Part shown: piece after piece, positions 8,631 to 17,252 of the stretch
How positions within the stretch are numbered: the stretch's first letter is position 1
Layout: each line of letters opens with the position of its first letter
Assembly: GCF_003002025.1 (NCBI RefSeq)
Contig: NZ_PVZB01000002.1
Coordinates: forward strand, 124,001 to 188,000
Source of the DNA: Paraburkholderia sp. BL25I1N1
GTDB lineage: Bacteria > Pseudomonadota > Gammaproteobacteria > Burkholderiales > Burkholderiaceae
Direction: 5' to 3'
DNA: 64,000 nucleotides
Program-made: the position numbers and the translations under genes
Notes under the pieces: generated by a model
What the model was told of the DNA's origin: nothing
What the model saw: the letters and a program-made list of their open reading frames with translations, nothing else
The model's database searches: none

Positions 8631-10091
8631 TCATCCGTGACCAAGAATAGCCTTCGTTTCGAGGTACTCTTCGAATCCTTGAACACCATACTCGCGTCCA
8701 TTACCGGATTGCTTATAGCCACCGAACGGCGCGTGCGGATCCCATGCCGGATGGTTGATATGAACCTGTCCCGCCCGAATGCGAAATGCGACTGCGCGCC
8801 CGGCGTCGATATCCTGAGTCTGCACGTGGGCGCCCAGTCCATAGGGCGTGCTGTTCGCTATCTCGACTGCCTGGTCGATCGTGTCGTAGGGAATGATGCA
8901 AAGAACCGGACCGAAGATTTCTTCCTGCGCGATCCGCATCTGAGGTAGTACCTCGGAGAAAATCGTCGGGCGGGCGAAGAAGCCTTTGCTGAAACCTTCC
9001 ACTCGCCCGGGCCCTCCGCAAATCAATTTCGCTCCACTCTCCACGCCCGCGAGAATCATGGTCTGCACGCGGTTGAACTGGGCCTCGTTGGCGATGGGCC
9101 CTAATACCGTCGCGTCGGATTGGGGATCGCCCACGACAATTGCTTCAGCAGTTGCCAAGGCCAAAGCTTCGACATCCGCAAGTCTGTCGCGGGGCACAAT
9201 CATCCGCGTGGGTGCGCTACATGATTGTCCGACGTTGCGAAATGCGGACATCACGCCGAGCGGTACGGCCTTCGCAAAATCGGCATCAGGAAGCATGACG
9301 TTCGGGGACTTGCCACCCAGTTCCTGGGCGACACGCTTGACCGTCGGCGCTGCCGCCTGGGCAACCAGCACGCCGGCGCGGTTCGACCCGGTGATCGAGA
9401 TCATGTCGACGTCCACGTGCTCCGCGAGCGCCGCGCCCACTTTCGGACCTGTGCCGTTAATCAGATTGAACACGCCGGGAGGAACGCCGGCGTCGTGAAC
9501 CAGTTGTGCGAAGAGCTGCGCGCTGAGCGGCGACAACTCGCTCGGCTTGAGCACCACCGTACACCCGGCCGCGAGCGCCGAAGCGACCTTTGCGGTGATC
9601 TGGTAAAGCGGCCAGTTCCATGGCGTGATGAGCGCGCAAACGCCGATCGGCTCACGTGAAATTGCCGTGCCTTTATTGACGGACACAAAGCGATATTGCG
9701 AAACCACGTCGCGTGCGATCCGAACGTGCTCGGCCGCAAGCGGAACCTGCAGCGAACGCGCGAAAGAAATTGCAGCGCCCATTTCAAGCGATATTGCCTG
9801 GGCGAACATTTCCTTTCGTTCGAGAATCAGATCATGCATCCTGCCAAGAATGGCGACGCGCGTCGCTACAGGCGAGGACGACCAGCCATCGAACGCCGCG
9901 CGGGCAGCACTGACCGCGCGATCGACGTCCTCGGAGGAACCCAATGCTATCTCGGCGACGGGTTCCTCCGTCGCGGGATTGATAACCGGCATGAATGTGG
10001 GCTTTGCGGGTGCAATCCAGCGGCCGTCGATATAGAAACGCTGGCATGCGACCGGATCGACGTTATAAGCGTTCGTTGAGAGAGAAGTCAT
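8631..10091 (-). CDS. NAD(P)+-dependent aldehyde dehydrogenase
   Basis: A 486-residue ALDH superfamily enzyme oxidising an aldehyde to the acid. The cofactor-binding PWNWPLYQITAK motif is at about 157-168. The general base Glu257 lies in VAQELGGKSPN, and the catalytic Cys291 lies in NVGQSCSAPTRM. EEIFGPVL and the C-terminal PFGGYKQSGNGREYG are canonical. I take the ATG at 10091; ATGs slightly upstream add only ten or twelve atypical residues. It sits between the FAD oxidoreductase gene and the acetyltransferase in a one-directional cluster. It may therefore oxidise the aldehyde or semialdehyde released by the amine dehydrogenase encoded just upstream (inference). Confidence 0.93.
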   Translation of the reverse strand: MTSLSTNAYNVDPVACQRFYIDGRWIAPAKPTFMPVINPATEEPVAEIALGSSEDVDRAVSAARAAFDGWSSSPVATRVAILGRMHDLILERKEMFAQAISLEMGAAISFARSLQVPLAAEHVRIARDVVSQYRFVSVNKGTAISREPIGVCALITPWNWPLYQITAKVASALAAGCTVVLKPSELSPLSAQLFAQLVHDAGVPPGVFNLINGTGPKVGAALAEHVDVDMISITGSNRAGVLVAQAAAPTVKRVAQELGGKSPNVMLPDADFAKAVPLGVMSAFRNVGQSCSAPTRMIVPRDRLADVEALALATAEAIVVGDPQSDATVLGPIANEAQFNRVQTMILAGVESGAKLICGGPGRVEGFSKGFFARPTIFSEVLPQMRIAQEEIFGPVLCIIPYDTIDQAVEIANSTPYGLGAHVQTQDIDAGRAVAFRIRAGQVHINHPAWDPHAPFGGYKQSGNGREYGVQGFEEYLETKAILGHG

Positions 10092-10312
10092 CGCACACAT
10101 CCAGGAAAGAGTAATAAGCTCCGGCAATCGGGTGAACGCAGCGCGCGACGTTCATATGGGTAACGGCGAGCCCGCGTGCAAGCTATCAAAATGCGTGGCC
10201 GGCCTGACGCGGGCGCTTTTCAGGAAGGCACTCGGCGTCATGCGCAAATACGAAGGCACGTAGCAGAATCTGCGTAGAGCGCGGCGCGCAGGCGTCGGCG
10301 CCTTTGACCGTG

Positions 10313-11467
10313 CTATGCCGCGACCGCTGCGGACGTCGCCGTTGCCGCAAACCGTTCGATTGCAAATGCGTCGATCGGCGTGCTGGTTGCGCCGGTATCG
10401 ATAAGCTCGGCCATGACATCGCCGACGCCCGGGCCCAATTGAAAGCCCGCGCCGCAGAAACCGAATGCATAGTAAAGACCATCCACCTTGTTGCTCGGGC
10501 CCATGATCGGGCGATCGTCCGGCATATAGCCCTCCACGCCGCTCCACACGCGAATGATATGCAGCCGCGTCAGCGCTGGCGCCACACGCGCCAGTTGACG
10601 GAACTGGATCAGCGGACTTTCCGGCAAGACTTTTGCGCGACGCTCGTCAAGGTAGGCGGGCCCACGCGCGCAGCCCCCGATCACAATGTTTCCGCGTTTG
10701 ACCTGCCGGAAATAGACGACTTCTTCGAGCAACGGTGAGGTCACGCCGACCACCTCGCGCAGTCCATAAGGCATGGGTTCGGTCACGGCCATCTGGGGCG
10801 CCCGCACGGCAATCGGAACGGCTTCACCGAATTGTTCGCTCAGCTGATTTCCCCACGCGCCCGCTGTAATCAGCAGATTCGGCGCACAGAATTCACGGCC
10901 GTCGGTGCTTCGTGCGCGAAATGTATCGCCGTCTTTCTCGACGACGGCAATCTCCGTGTTCTCTTCGATACGCGCGCCCGCGCGTGCCGCAGCTCGACCG
11001 AACGCTGGCGCGGCAAGGCGCGGATTCGCGTGACCGTCCATCACGGAGTGGGAAGCCGCACGCACTTCTTTGCCCAGAAATGGGAATTTGGCACGCATCT
11101 CGGCGCCGCGATACAGATCGAGCTTCAATCCATAGTGACTGGCCTCACGCGCATAGATCTCGAGCGCGTCGTCCTGTTCCTGCCGGTAGCAGACACGCAC
11201 GTGTCCCGACGGCAGAAACTCTGCATCATGACCGATTAGTTCCGGGAGTTTTCCCCATATCTCGCGTGAGCGGTTAGCAAGAGGCAACTGCGGCAGAAAG
11301 CGCCCCTGACGGCGTACGTTGCCGAAATTCGTGCCGCTCGCCTGCTGGCCGATCAGGCCGCGCTCGAGCACGATGACAGAGCGTCCGCGCTGGCGCAGGA
11401 AAAAGGCCGCCGCCGCGCCCATGAAGCCACCACCGACAATGACCACATCCGCCTCTATCCGCTTCAT
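10313..11467 (-). CDS. FAD-dependent amine/D-amino-acid oxidoreductase, beta subunit (HcnC/opine-oxidase B-like)
   Basis: A 384-residue DAO-family flavoprotein. The N-terminal dinucleotide fold VVIVGGGFMGAAAAFFLR is at about 8-25, with the FAD-ribose acidic residue in VIVLERG. ITAGAWGNQ and the C-terminal WSGVEGYMPDDRPIMG and FGFCGAGFQLGPGVG belong to the glycine-oxidase/sarcosine-oxidase-beta group. Its ATG overlaps the stop of the preceding gene by four bases (ATGA), and that gene encodes the matching alpha subunit. Together with the small ferredoxin-like gene this gives the three-subunit architecture of hydrogen cyanide synthase, opine oxidases and D-hydroxyproline dehydrogenase. It probably oxidises the C-N bond of an imino or amino acid at the membrane. 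Confidence 0.9.
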   Translation of the reverse strand: MKRIEADVVIVGGGFMGAAAAFFLRQRGRSVIVLERGLIGQQASGTNFGNVRRQGRFLPQLPLANRSREIWGKLPELIGHDAEFLPSGHVRVCYRQEQDDALEIYAREASHYGLKLDLYRGAEMRAKFPFLGKEVRAASHSVMDGHANPRLAAPAFGRAAARAGARIEENTEIAVVEKDGDTFRARSTDGREFCAPNLLITAGAWGNQLSEQFGEAVPIAVRAPQMAVTEPMPYGLREVVGVTSPLLEEVVYFRQVKRGNIVIGGCARGPAYLDERRAKVLPESPLIQFRQLARVAPALTRLHIIRVWSGVEGYMPDDRPIMGPSNKVDGLYYAFGFCGAGFQLGPGVGDVMAELIDTGATSTPIDAFAIERFAATATSAAVAA

Positions 11468-12894
11468 TCTTCCTCCAGCGTCGAAAGCGCGGTATGCCCG
11501 GCCACGACCTGCGTTGCAGCCAGGGTATCGGAAACCGTTGAGATCGCAAATGGCTTCACGGGTGCCTGACCGCGCAAGCGGCCGACCTGTTCGAGTGGCA
11601 CGCCTGATTCGCCGGCGATCACTTCAGCCGCGGCATGGCCGCAATAGCGGCCCTGGCAGCGGCCCATGCCGACACGGCTGAATGCCTTGGCACGATTCGC
11701 TTCGCGCGCGCCCTCGTCGCGAACCACCCGCCGCAATTCGCCTGCCGAGATGCCTTCGCATCGGCACACGATGGTGTCATCGGAGAGCGCAGCCGCCTGC
11801 TGGGCCGGCCAGGGAAACGCGATGGCGAGCCCTGCGCGGAAGCGGTCCATTTTCTCCCGCGTGCGAATCAGGGACGCGACCCGCGATGTATCGACAGCGC
11901 GGCCGAGGTCCTGCAACACGGCGAACGCTGCGAGCGCCCCCGCGGTTTCAGCGCCGTCCGCGCCGAGCACACGCGCGCCATCACCTGCCAGATACACGTT
12001 TTTAACCGAACTGCGCCCCATCTCGTCGAGTTGCGGTAGCCACTGGCGCGTCGATGCATCGAATGTAAAAGTGCAGCCTGCGAGGTCCGCGAGCTGCGTT
12101 TCGGGCCGCAGGTGATAACCGAGCGCCACCGCGTCGCACGCGATGCGATGCTGCACGCCACGCGCCGTGCGATAACTCACGCCATCCACACCCCGCTGGT
12201 CATCGCCGTGAATCTCCACCGGCACGATGCCCGTCTCGATCTTCACGCCCTGCTTCCTGAGCGACGAGACCAGCGCCGCGCCCTTGCGTAATACATCGGG
12301 ACGCGCAAGCAGCTTCGGCAATGCGCGAAGACGCCTGGCGAACGGCGAGGTGTCCAGCACCGCTGCGACCTTTGCGCCCGCCTGCACATACTGGCTCGCG
12401 ACGAGATACAGCAACGGCCCCGAACCCATGAACACCACGTTGCTGCCGATCGCGCACGCTTGCGCCTTGAGCGCGATCTGTGAGGCGCCGAGACTATACG
12501 TACCGGCCCGTTGCCAACCTTTCACCGGCATCAGCCGGTCGGTCGCGCCCGGACACAGCACCAGCGCGTCGAACGGATGCTGGCTCGCCACGCCCGCGTG
12601 CGTGGTGTGGAGTGTGCCGCCCACGACATTCCATGCAAGGGTTTCAGATTGATAGTCGATGCTCGCGCGAAGGCGCTCGAAGCTCTCGTGCAGGTCGAGC
12701 GCACGCGGCGCCTCGGTGCCATACAGCTTGCTGTACGGGCGAGTGAACTGATCTGGCTGGCGCCGGTAGATCTGGCCGCCGTCGCGCCTGCTTTCATCTA
12801 TGACAAACGGACGCAAGCCGGCGGCGACCAGCGCCTGAGCGCAGCGAACCCCGGCCGGCCCCGCGCCGACAATGATCACGCGAGGTTCGGCCAT
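11464..12894 (-). CDS. FAD/[2Fe-2S] oxidoreductase, alpha subunit (HcnB/opine-oxidase A-like)
   Basis: A 476-residue pyridine-nucleotide-disulfide-oxidoreductase-type protein. The FAD motif VIIVGAGPAGVRCAQAL is near residue 6, a second Rossmann motif lies around VVFMGSGPLLYLVA, and YLAGDGARVLGADGAE closes the FAD site. The C-terminal BFD-like [2Fe-2S] domain has Cys residues in TIVCRCEGIS and GRCQGRYCGH. The start at 12894 was chosen because the nucleotide-binding strand begins there; the frame stays open upstream only by high GC. It overlaps the small ferredoxin-like gene by 19 bases and the beta-subunit gene by four, so the three are translationally coupled. Confidence 0.92.
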   Translation of the reverse strand: MAEPRVIIVGAGPAGVRCAQALVAAGLRPFVIDESRRDGGQIYRRQPDQFTRPYSKLYGTEAPRALDLHESFERLRASIDYQSETLAWNVVGGTLHTTHAGVASQHPFDALVLCPGATDRLMPVKGWQRAGTYSLGASQIALKAQACAIGSNVVFMGSGPLLYLVASQYVQAGAKVAAVLDTSPFARRLRALPKLLARPDVLRKGAALVSSLRKQGVKIETGIVPVEIHGDDQRGVDGVSYRTARGVQHRIACDAVALGYHLRPETQLADLAGCTFTFDASTRQWLPQLDEMGRSSVKNVYLAGDGARVLGADGAETAGALAAFAVLQDLGRAVDTSRVASLIRTREKMDRFRAGLAIAFPWPAQQAAALSDDTIVCRCEGISAGELRRVVRDEGAREANRAKAFSRVGMGRCQGRYCGHAAAEVIAGESGVPLEQVGRLRGQAPVKPFAISTVSDTLAATQVVAGHTALSTLEEE

Positions 12895-13184
12895 TGCACC
12901 TCCGGCTGGCGAGTCACCATGTTCAGATCGGCACTGACCATTGTCGTGCAGGCGCGCATGCGTTCGCCATCCGCGGTCCACACCCAGCAGTCCTGACATG
13001 CACCCATCAGGCAGAAGCCGGCGCGTGTTTCCGGACCGAACTCCGAATGACGCACATGATCCGTGTTGCACAGCACGGCTACGAGAAGCGTATCGCCTTC
13101 AAAGCCTGTGACCGTTTCTCCGTCGATGCAAAACCGAACCGGAGTCCGCGCCGTTTCTGACAGCCGGACGAATTTGGACTTCAT
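12876..13184 (-). CDS. Small (2Fe-2S)-binding subunit (HcnA-like)
   Basis: A 102-residue protein of the Fer2_4 type found as the gamma subunit of HcnABC-like dehydrogenases. The cysteines in AGFCLMGACQDCWV, plus a later one in RMRACTT, give a plant-type [2Fe-2S] ligand pattern. FEGDTLLVAVLCN is the usual first strand-helix unit. The ATG at 13184 has GGGAG eight bases upstream, while an ATG two codons earlier lies too close to that site. It is the first gene of the three-subunit oxidoreductase unit and overlaps the next gene. Electrons probably pass from FAD through the clusters to the respiratory chain (inference from relatives). Confidence 0.88.
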   Translation of the reverse strand: MKSKFVRLSETARTPVRFCIDGETVTGFEGDTLLVAVLCNTDHVRHSEFGPETRAGFCLMGACQDCWVWTADGERMRACTTMVSADLNMVTRQPEVQWPNLA

Positions 13185-13252
13185 GCACATGACTCCCAAC
13201 GCACGCCGCATGCGCGGCGCTGATCATGAAAGGATGCGACCCCACTGAGAGA

Positions 13253-13308
13253 CATTTAATCACCTTAAAAACCCGGCGTTATGCCGTATTGGTGGGCGTG
13301 CTGCACAG
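13253..13308 (-). promoter_or_regulatory. Conserved upstream box, copy 1 (before the oxidoreductase genes)
   Basis: On the plus strand this region contains TTTAATCACC, two bases, AAAAA, then a GG...TTATGC element and TTGGTGGG followed by GTGC...CACAG. The same series of elements in the same order recurs at 15118-15201 before the binding-protein gene, although the two regions are otherwise dissimilar. It lies 69-124 bases upstream of the 2Fe-2S subunit ATG. A shared operator or promoter is the simplest reading. Confidence 0.45.
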
Positions 13309-13406
13309 ATCTCACCGTTTTGCGGACGCTCCGCAGCACACGATGCGGCGTCAGGACACCGGTCAATCTATGTCGGTGCGCCGGTCACGCGCTTTACCGC
13401 GCGGGC

Positions 13407-14984
13407 TTACGCGTTCCACCATACGTGTTCGGCAAATGAAAAGCCCATCATCGCCCCCGTTGGGATCGACCCGAGTCCTTGCAGACGCTTGTCGTTCGCA
13501 TCGAGAATACTGATGAACGCCGGAATACCGATGCTGCCCTGCGTCGCAACGATCTGCTGCATATCACCGTACATCTGCTTGCGTTTGGTCTCGTCCGTTT
13601 CCGATCGTGCGGCGACGAGCAACTGGTCGAACTTTGGATTGTTCCAGCCCGACTCGTTCCATGGCGCATCCGATTTAAAGAACTGCGTGAACAGGACGTC
13701 CGCGCTCGAACGCGGATTCACGCTGCCAAAACCAAGCGGATGCTTCATCCAGTGATTCGACCAATAGCCATCGGCGGGCACGCGATTGATCGTCACGTTG
13801 ACGCCGATCTTCGCGCCCGTCTGCTGCAGAAGTTCGGCCATCTCGATCGAGCCATTTGCGTCGGGCGTCGCGTAGATCGGAGGCAACGCCGGGCCGATCG
13901 CATTCGCCTTCTTGAAGTAATACTTGGCCTTGTCCAGATCCACCTGCCGTTGCGGCACCGATGCATTGAAATAGCGATGCCCCGGCGGAATCGGCTGATC
14001 GTTGCCGATCACGGCATAGCCGCGAAATACGGCAGTACGAATCTGCTCGCGGTCGAACATGTATTTCATGCCCTCGACGAAGTCCGCGTTGCCGGAGAGC
14101 GGATTGTCATGTCGCATGATCAGATCGCTATAGAGCCCCGACTTCGTTTCGAGCACCGCATAGCCCGGCGTCGACGCGATTCGCTGGGTCGAACGGGGAT
14201 CGACGGAATTGATCAGGTGCACGTCGCCGGCCAGCAAAGCGTTCACGCGGGCGGCGTTATCGCCGATCCCGATGAGTTCGATCTGGTCCAGATAAGGCAG
14301 ACCCGGCTTCCAGTAGTTCTCATTGCGCACGCCAATGGTGGTCACACCCGGCTTGAACGTTTTGACCTTGTACGGACCAGTACCGATTCCCGACGAGAAG
14401 TCGGTCGTACCGTTTTTGACGATGACGAACTGCGGCGTGGCGAGGATGACCGGCAGGTCGGCATTGGCCGACGTCAGCGTCAACGTCACTTCGTTTGGAC
14501 CGCTTGCCTTGATATCGGTGAACTGATCGGCCAGCGTTTTCACCTTCGAGCCAATCGCAGGGTCCTTGTGGCGCATCAGCGAATACACGACATCCGCCGG
14601 TGTCAGCGCCTTGCCGTCATGAAAGGTCGCGCCCTTGCGAAGCTTGATGATCCAGACGCGACCGTCGGACGTATCCAACGCTTCCGCAAGATTCATCTGC
14701 GGTGTCAAGCTTTGGTCCAGTTGCGTGAGTCCGCTATAGAACATGAAGAAGCGAATGTAGTCGGACCCTGCGGAGCCCTTGGCCGGGTCCATGGTGTCCG
14801 CACTCGATCCGGCGTCATACGCCACCCGGATCGCTCCGCCCTTCTTGGGCGCCGGCGCGGCGATCGCCGACTTCGCACCGGCGAACAGTCCGCCGGCGCC
14901 AGTGGCAAGCATTCCGCCGGCGGCGAGAAGACGCATCATGTCGCGTCGGCTGATACCGCCATTCTTGATCTGGGCGTCGTTCAT
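13407..14984 (-). CDS. ABC transporter substrate-binding protein, family 5 (peptide/opine type), Tat-exported
   Basis: A 525-residue periplasmic binding protein of the DppA/OppA family. The N-terminus carries a twin-arginine signal (GISRRDMMRLLAAGGML at about 10-26) and a likely AIAA cleavage region near residue 43. Family landmarks include LAEALDTSDGRVWIIKLRKG, the ATFHDGKALTPADVVYSL motif and YGDMQQIVATQGSIGIP. No permease or ATPase genes adjoin it, so it must share a transporter encoded elsewhere or upstream genes were lost. It is the first gene of the minus-strand cluster, and 222 bases separate it from the ferredoxin-like gene. Ligands of this class include peptides, opines and other amino-acid derivatives, which fits the amine dehydrogenase downstream. 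Confidence 0.92.
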   Translation of the reverse strand: MNDAQIKNGGISRRDMMRLLAAGGMLATGAGGLFAGAKSAIAAPAPKKGGAIRVAYDAGSSADTMDPAKGSAGSDYIRFFMFYSGLTQLDQSLTPQMNLAEALDTSDGRVWIIKLRKGATFHDGKALTPADVVYSLMRHKDPAIGSKVKTLADQFTDIKASGPNEVTLTLTSANADLPVILATPQFVIVKNGTTDFSSGIGTGPYKVKTFKPGVTTIGVRNENYWKPGLPYLDQIELIGIGDNAARVNALLAGDVHLINSVDPRSTQRIASTPGYAVLETKSGLYSDLIMRHDNPLSGNADFVEGMKYMFDREQIRTAVFRGYAVIGNDQPIPPGHRYFNASVPQRQVDLDKAKYYFKKANAIGPALPPIYATPDANGSIEMAELLQQTGAKIGVNVTINRVPADGYWSNHWMKHPLGFGSVNPRSSADVLFTQFFKSDAPWNESGWNNPKFDQLLVAARSETDETKRKQMYGDMQQIVATQGSIGIPAFISILDANDKRLQGLGSIPTGAMMGFSFAEHVWWNA

Positions 14985-15117
14985 GCGAACTGCTCCTTAC
15001 ATAGAGAGATTGATGGTGCAATGACAACTGAACCTGGCGCGGCCTCGTGCGATGCCGTCTCTGTTGAAACTTGACACCCGTCGCCTGGAACGGCTCGCAA
15101 CGGACTCGTGACGAACC

Positions 15118-15201
15118 AATTTAATCACCGCAAAAAATGGCCTTTATTGCAAACGAGGCATCCCAACCATTCAAATCGATCGTTCTTGGTGGGGTGCACA
15201 G
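15118..15201 (-). promoter_or_regulatory. Conserved upstream box, copy 2 (before the binding-protein gene)
   Basis: Contains TTTAATCACC, two bases, AAAAA, a GG...TTATTGC element and TTGGTGGGGTGCACAG, matching 13253-13308 in order but with a longer spacer. It lies 134-217 bases upstream of the ATG at 14984. The remaining sequence of 14985-15303 shows no gene. Confidence 0.45.
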
Positions 15202-15303
15202 CATGATTTGCGTGGCCATGGGGGGCGGATGTTGTCTGTCGATTCTTCGCGTCGACCTCAAACCTGGCGTTGCGAACCGACGCGCCTATTTTTGTGCGAC
15301 AGC

Positions 15304-15483
15304 TTAAATCTCAATCTTCAGACCGAAGTGGAGTGCCGGAAGCGGCACGGCGGTGCGAGCGGGTTCGGCGTCTCCGACCCGGCCTGACACGAAAATCAGG
15401 TCTTGCGCAATTGAAATATGGCTGTAGTGGCCACCCGGCTTTGCCCGTGCCGCCGGATTGACCGTCTGCGGGAACTGATCCAT
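15304..15483 (-). pseudogene. RidA (YjgF/YER057c) family remnant with internal deletion
   Basis: A 59-codon minus-strand frame starts at 15483. Its first half carries PGGHYSHISIAQDLIFVSG, the N-terminal signature of RidA proteins, and its end reads TAVPLPALHFGLKIEI, which resembles their C-terminal strand. The normal length is about 125-135 residues, so roughly the middle 65 residues are absent and the two ends are joined in frame. The trimer interface and the substrate arginine region are missing, so imine deaminase activity is unlikely. Confidence 0.6.
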
Positions 15484-15497
15484 GGGGGCACTCGAAT

Positions 15498-15765
15498 CTG
15501 GAAATCGGCGAATTCGCAGCCACCGGTTTTGAATGGCCGCCGGGGCAAGCGGCATCACCGTGTCCACGCTGAAGGAAGCCGAGCAGTTTTTTGCGAGCGG
15601 CATTCGTGACATCGCCTACGCAATGGGTATGGCGCCAACCAGGCTCTCACGGGGCGCTTGCGCTGCGGGGAAAGGACTACGGACTGAAAATTGTCGCCGA
15701 CAGCGTCGCTTGCGCACCAGCCGACCGGACTTCCCGTGATCATCGACGCCGTCCGGCGGATTGAC
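15498..15765 (+). pseudogene. D-threonine aldolase/DSD1-like PLP enzyme remnant, several frameshifts
   Basis: Plus-strand fragments match the order of an alanine-racemase-N-terminal-domain enzyme. LEIGEF lies in one frame near 15498, then ASGITVSTLKEAEQFFASGI and RDIAYAMGMAPTRL in a second frame from 15533. YGLKIVADSVACA follows in another frame, and LAHQPTGLPVIIDA in yet another. The intact family reads these in one frame over about 370 residues, and both the lysine-bearing N-terminus and the C-terminal part are gone. It converges on the RidA remnant. Confidence 0.55.
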
Positions 15766-15804
15766 GCTTACACTGCCGTCACGAGACGAGCGCGGCGACT
15801 CAAG

Positions 15805-16371
15805 TTAATTGTCGGGCTGGTCGCCTGCGCGGGGCGGGCCCCCTCGCTGTCGCTGCGCGTGCAGCATGCGATCACGTTCCGCTTGCGCGGCGTTCGGTGC
15901 GTCGACCGGGTCATCACGCTGCCGCATCAGCCAGTAGACGCTCCCCAGCGCCATCAGCGCAAATGCAAGCGCCGCGATCTGGGCGGGCGCACTGGCCGGA
16001 TCGAGAATGATGAATTTGCGGGCGATAGCCAGTAGCGCAACCAGAAGCACCGTTTTGACCTGCACGATGTGATCGCGCCGCGCCATCACCCGCGTAATCG
16101 AATGTTTGAATTCCATCGCGATCAGCAACGTCATGACCATACCGAAGACGGTCTGATACACCGCGTGATCCAGTGGGTTCAGCGCATCCGCAACCAGCAA
16201 TGAAATCACCGCCTGAATCAACTGCCAGAGCGACACGAGGATGATGATGGAAATCACGACGCTCAGCACATGCGCGACAAGCTGCTCGAATCGTTCATAA
16301 AAGGTGAGCATCGCCCACTGCAGACGCAACGCATCGAGATCCTTGCGCAGCCAGCCTTTCTTACTTTCCAT
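15805..16371 (-). CDS. PsiE-family membrane protein
   Basis: A 188-residue inner-membrane protein with the phosphate-starvation-inducible PsiE domain. Four hydrophobic segments are visible: around VLSVVISIIILVSLWQLI, AVYQTVFGMVMTLLIAMEF, TVLLVALLAIARKFII and IAALAFALMALGSVYW. The FKHSITRV and RKFIILD motifs are typical. The start at 16371 has GGGAG seven bases upstream; an open frame further upstream has no supporting features. The C-terminus is a charged tail. Function of the family is not known, but PsiE relatives are part of transmissible heat/stress-tolerance loci, relevant here because HdeD and a Clp fragment lie 3 kb away. Confidence 0.85.
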   Translation of the reverse strand: MESKKGWLRKDLDALRLQWAMLTFYERFEQLVAHVLSVVISIIILVSLWQLIQAVISLLVADALNPLDHAVYQTVFGMVMTLLIAMEFKHSITRVMARRDHIVQVKTVLLVALLAIARKFIILDPASAPAQIAALAFALMALGSVYWLMRQRDDPVDAPNAAQAERDRMLHAQRQRGGPPRAGDQPDN

Positions 16372-17009
16372 GATTTGACTCCCGGACGGCCGTGGCTGCG
16401 CCGCGAACGCGCCCCGCGCGCATGGATTGCACATGAACTGTGCACAGTTCATTCGACGCTCGGGTAACGCACATGCTACGGTCTTTCGCGCTTGCGGCTT
16501 CTCGCGGATAGCTGCCCAAGGCGGAACTGACATATCCAGTGATTGAAAACAGAGACCGAACTATCTCGCGCTTCTGATACGGGTTCCTGTCATGTATTCG
16601 AAGAAGTACTAAGCCTCGAGCAGCAGTTCCATGCACTGTACCCCAACGAGCGCAAGATGGAATACGCGATTTCGGCGGCGTTACGGGGATTGCCTCACTG
16701 CCGCCCCACGCGGGATGTGCCGACAGGTCGTCAACCGCTTATAAGATGTGTGCAGCTCTTGCCTCGCGTGACTCACGGTTTCAATGCAGCGACACGCGCG
16801 CCTCTTTCCGGAGCCTTTCTGGCTTTTGCGCATTTTCCGATCAGCTTTGTTGCGTGCACTCCCTTGATGCGGTCCGCGGATGCGAGCGATTGTCCAAACA
16901 TCCCCGGATTAGCGACTAGACTTAAAGCATCGTTGGCGCATGCTCACGCGAAAGGAACGTATGCGCCATTCAGTCACGAACCGCACATGCGACCGAGAGA
17001 GGCAGACCG
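16372..17009. other. 638-base region without a convincing gene
   Basis: Divergent intergenic region between the PsiE gene and the 80-residue hypothetical gene. A long plus-strand frame lacks a ribosome site and looks non-coding. Near its end AAAGGA precedes an ATG at 16961 that opens only 24 codons overlapping the next gene's start; it could be a leader ORF but is weakly supported. Confidence 0.4.
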
Positions 17010-17252
17010 ATGGGGAAGACCGTTCGAACCGCTGAGCAGATTCGCGACGAACTGCAGAACCGCGTGGCAAAAATCGCTGCGGACGTGCCGGGAGCTTTGC
17101 GCGTGCGCATACCGCTACCGGAGCGGTGTCCGCCGGACGCATCCGGCCGCAACTGGAACATCGTGCCGCTCAACGACCTCGGCGCGAATTGCGCACATCA
17201 TGTCCAGAAGGCGATCGAAGACATGCGTACCGAGTTCGTGCTTCCAGATTGA
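17010..17252 (+). CDS. Conserved-looking small cytoplasmic protein (80 aa)
   Basis: An 80-residue soluble protein with the amphipathic start TVRTAEQIRDELQNRVAKI, a central VRIPLPERCPPDASGRNW and the C-terminal helix CAHHVQKAIEDMRTEF. The ATG at 17010 is preceded by GAGAGAGG at a suitable distance. Composition and codon use are those of a real gene, and there is no signal peptide or membrane segment. I do not recognise a named family. It precedes the thioredoxin-reductase-like gene by 279 bases that hold nothing else I can identify, so a shared transcript is uncertain. Confidence 0.6.
   Translation: MGKTVRTAEQIRDELQNRVAKIAADVPGALRVRIPLPERCPPDASGRNWNIVPLNDLGANCAHHVQKAIEDMRTEFVLPD

Noticed and set aside
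10152..10268. Minus-strand frame reading FCYVPSYLRMTPSAFLKSAR, reminiscent of the end of an AraC regulator
   Set aside because: Only about 20 residues resemble the family, with no helix-turn-helix preceding; too little to support a feature.
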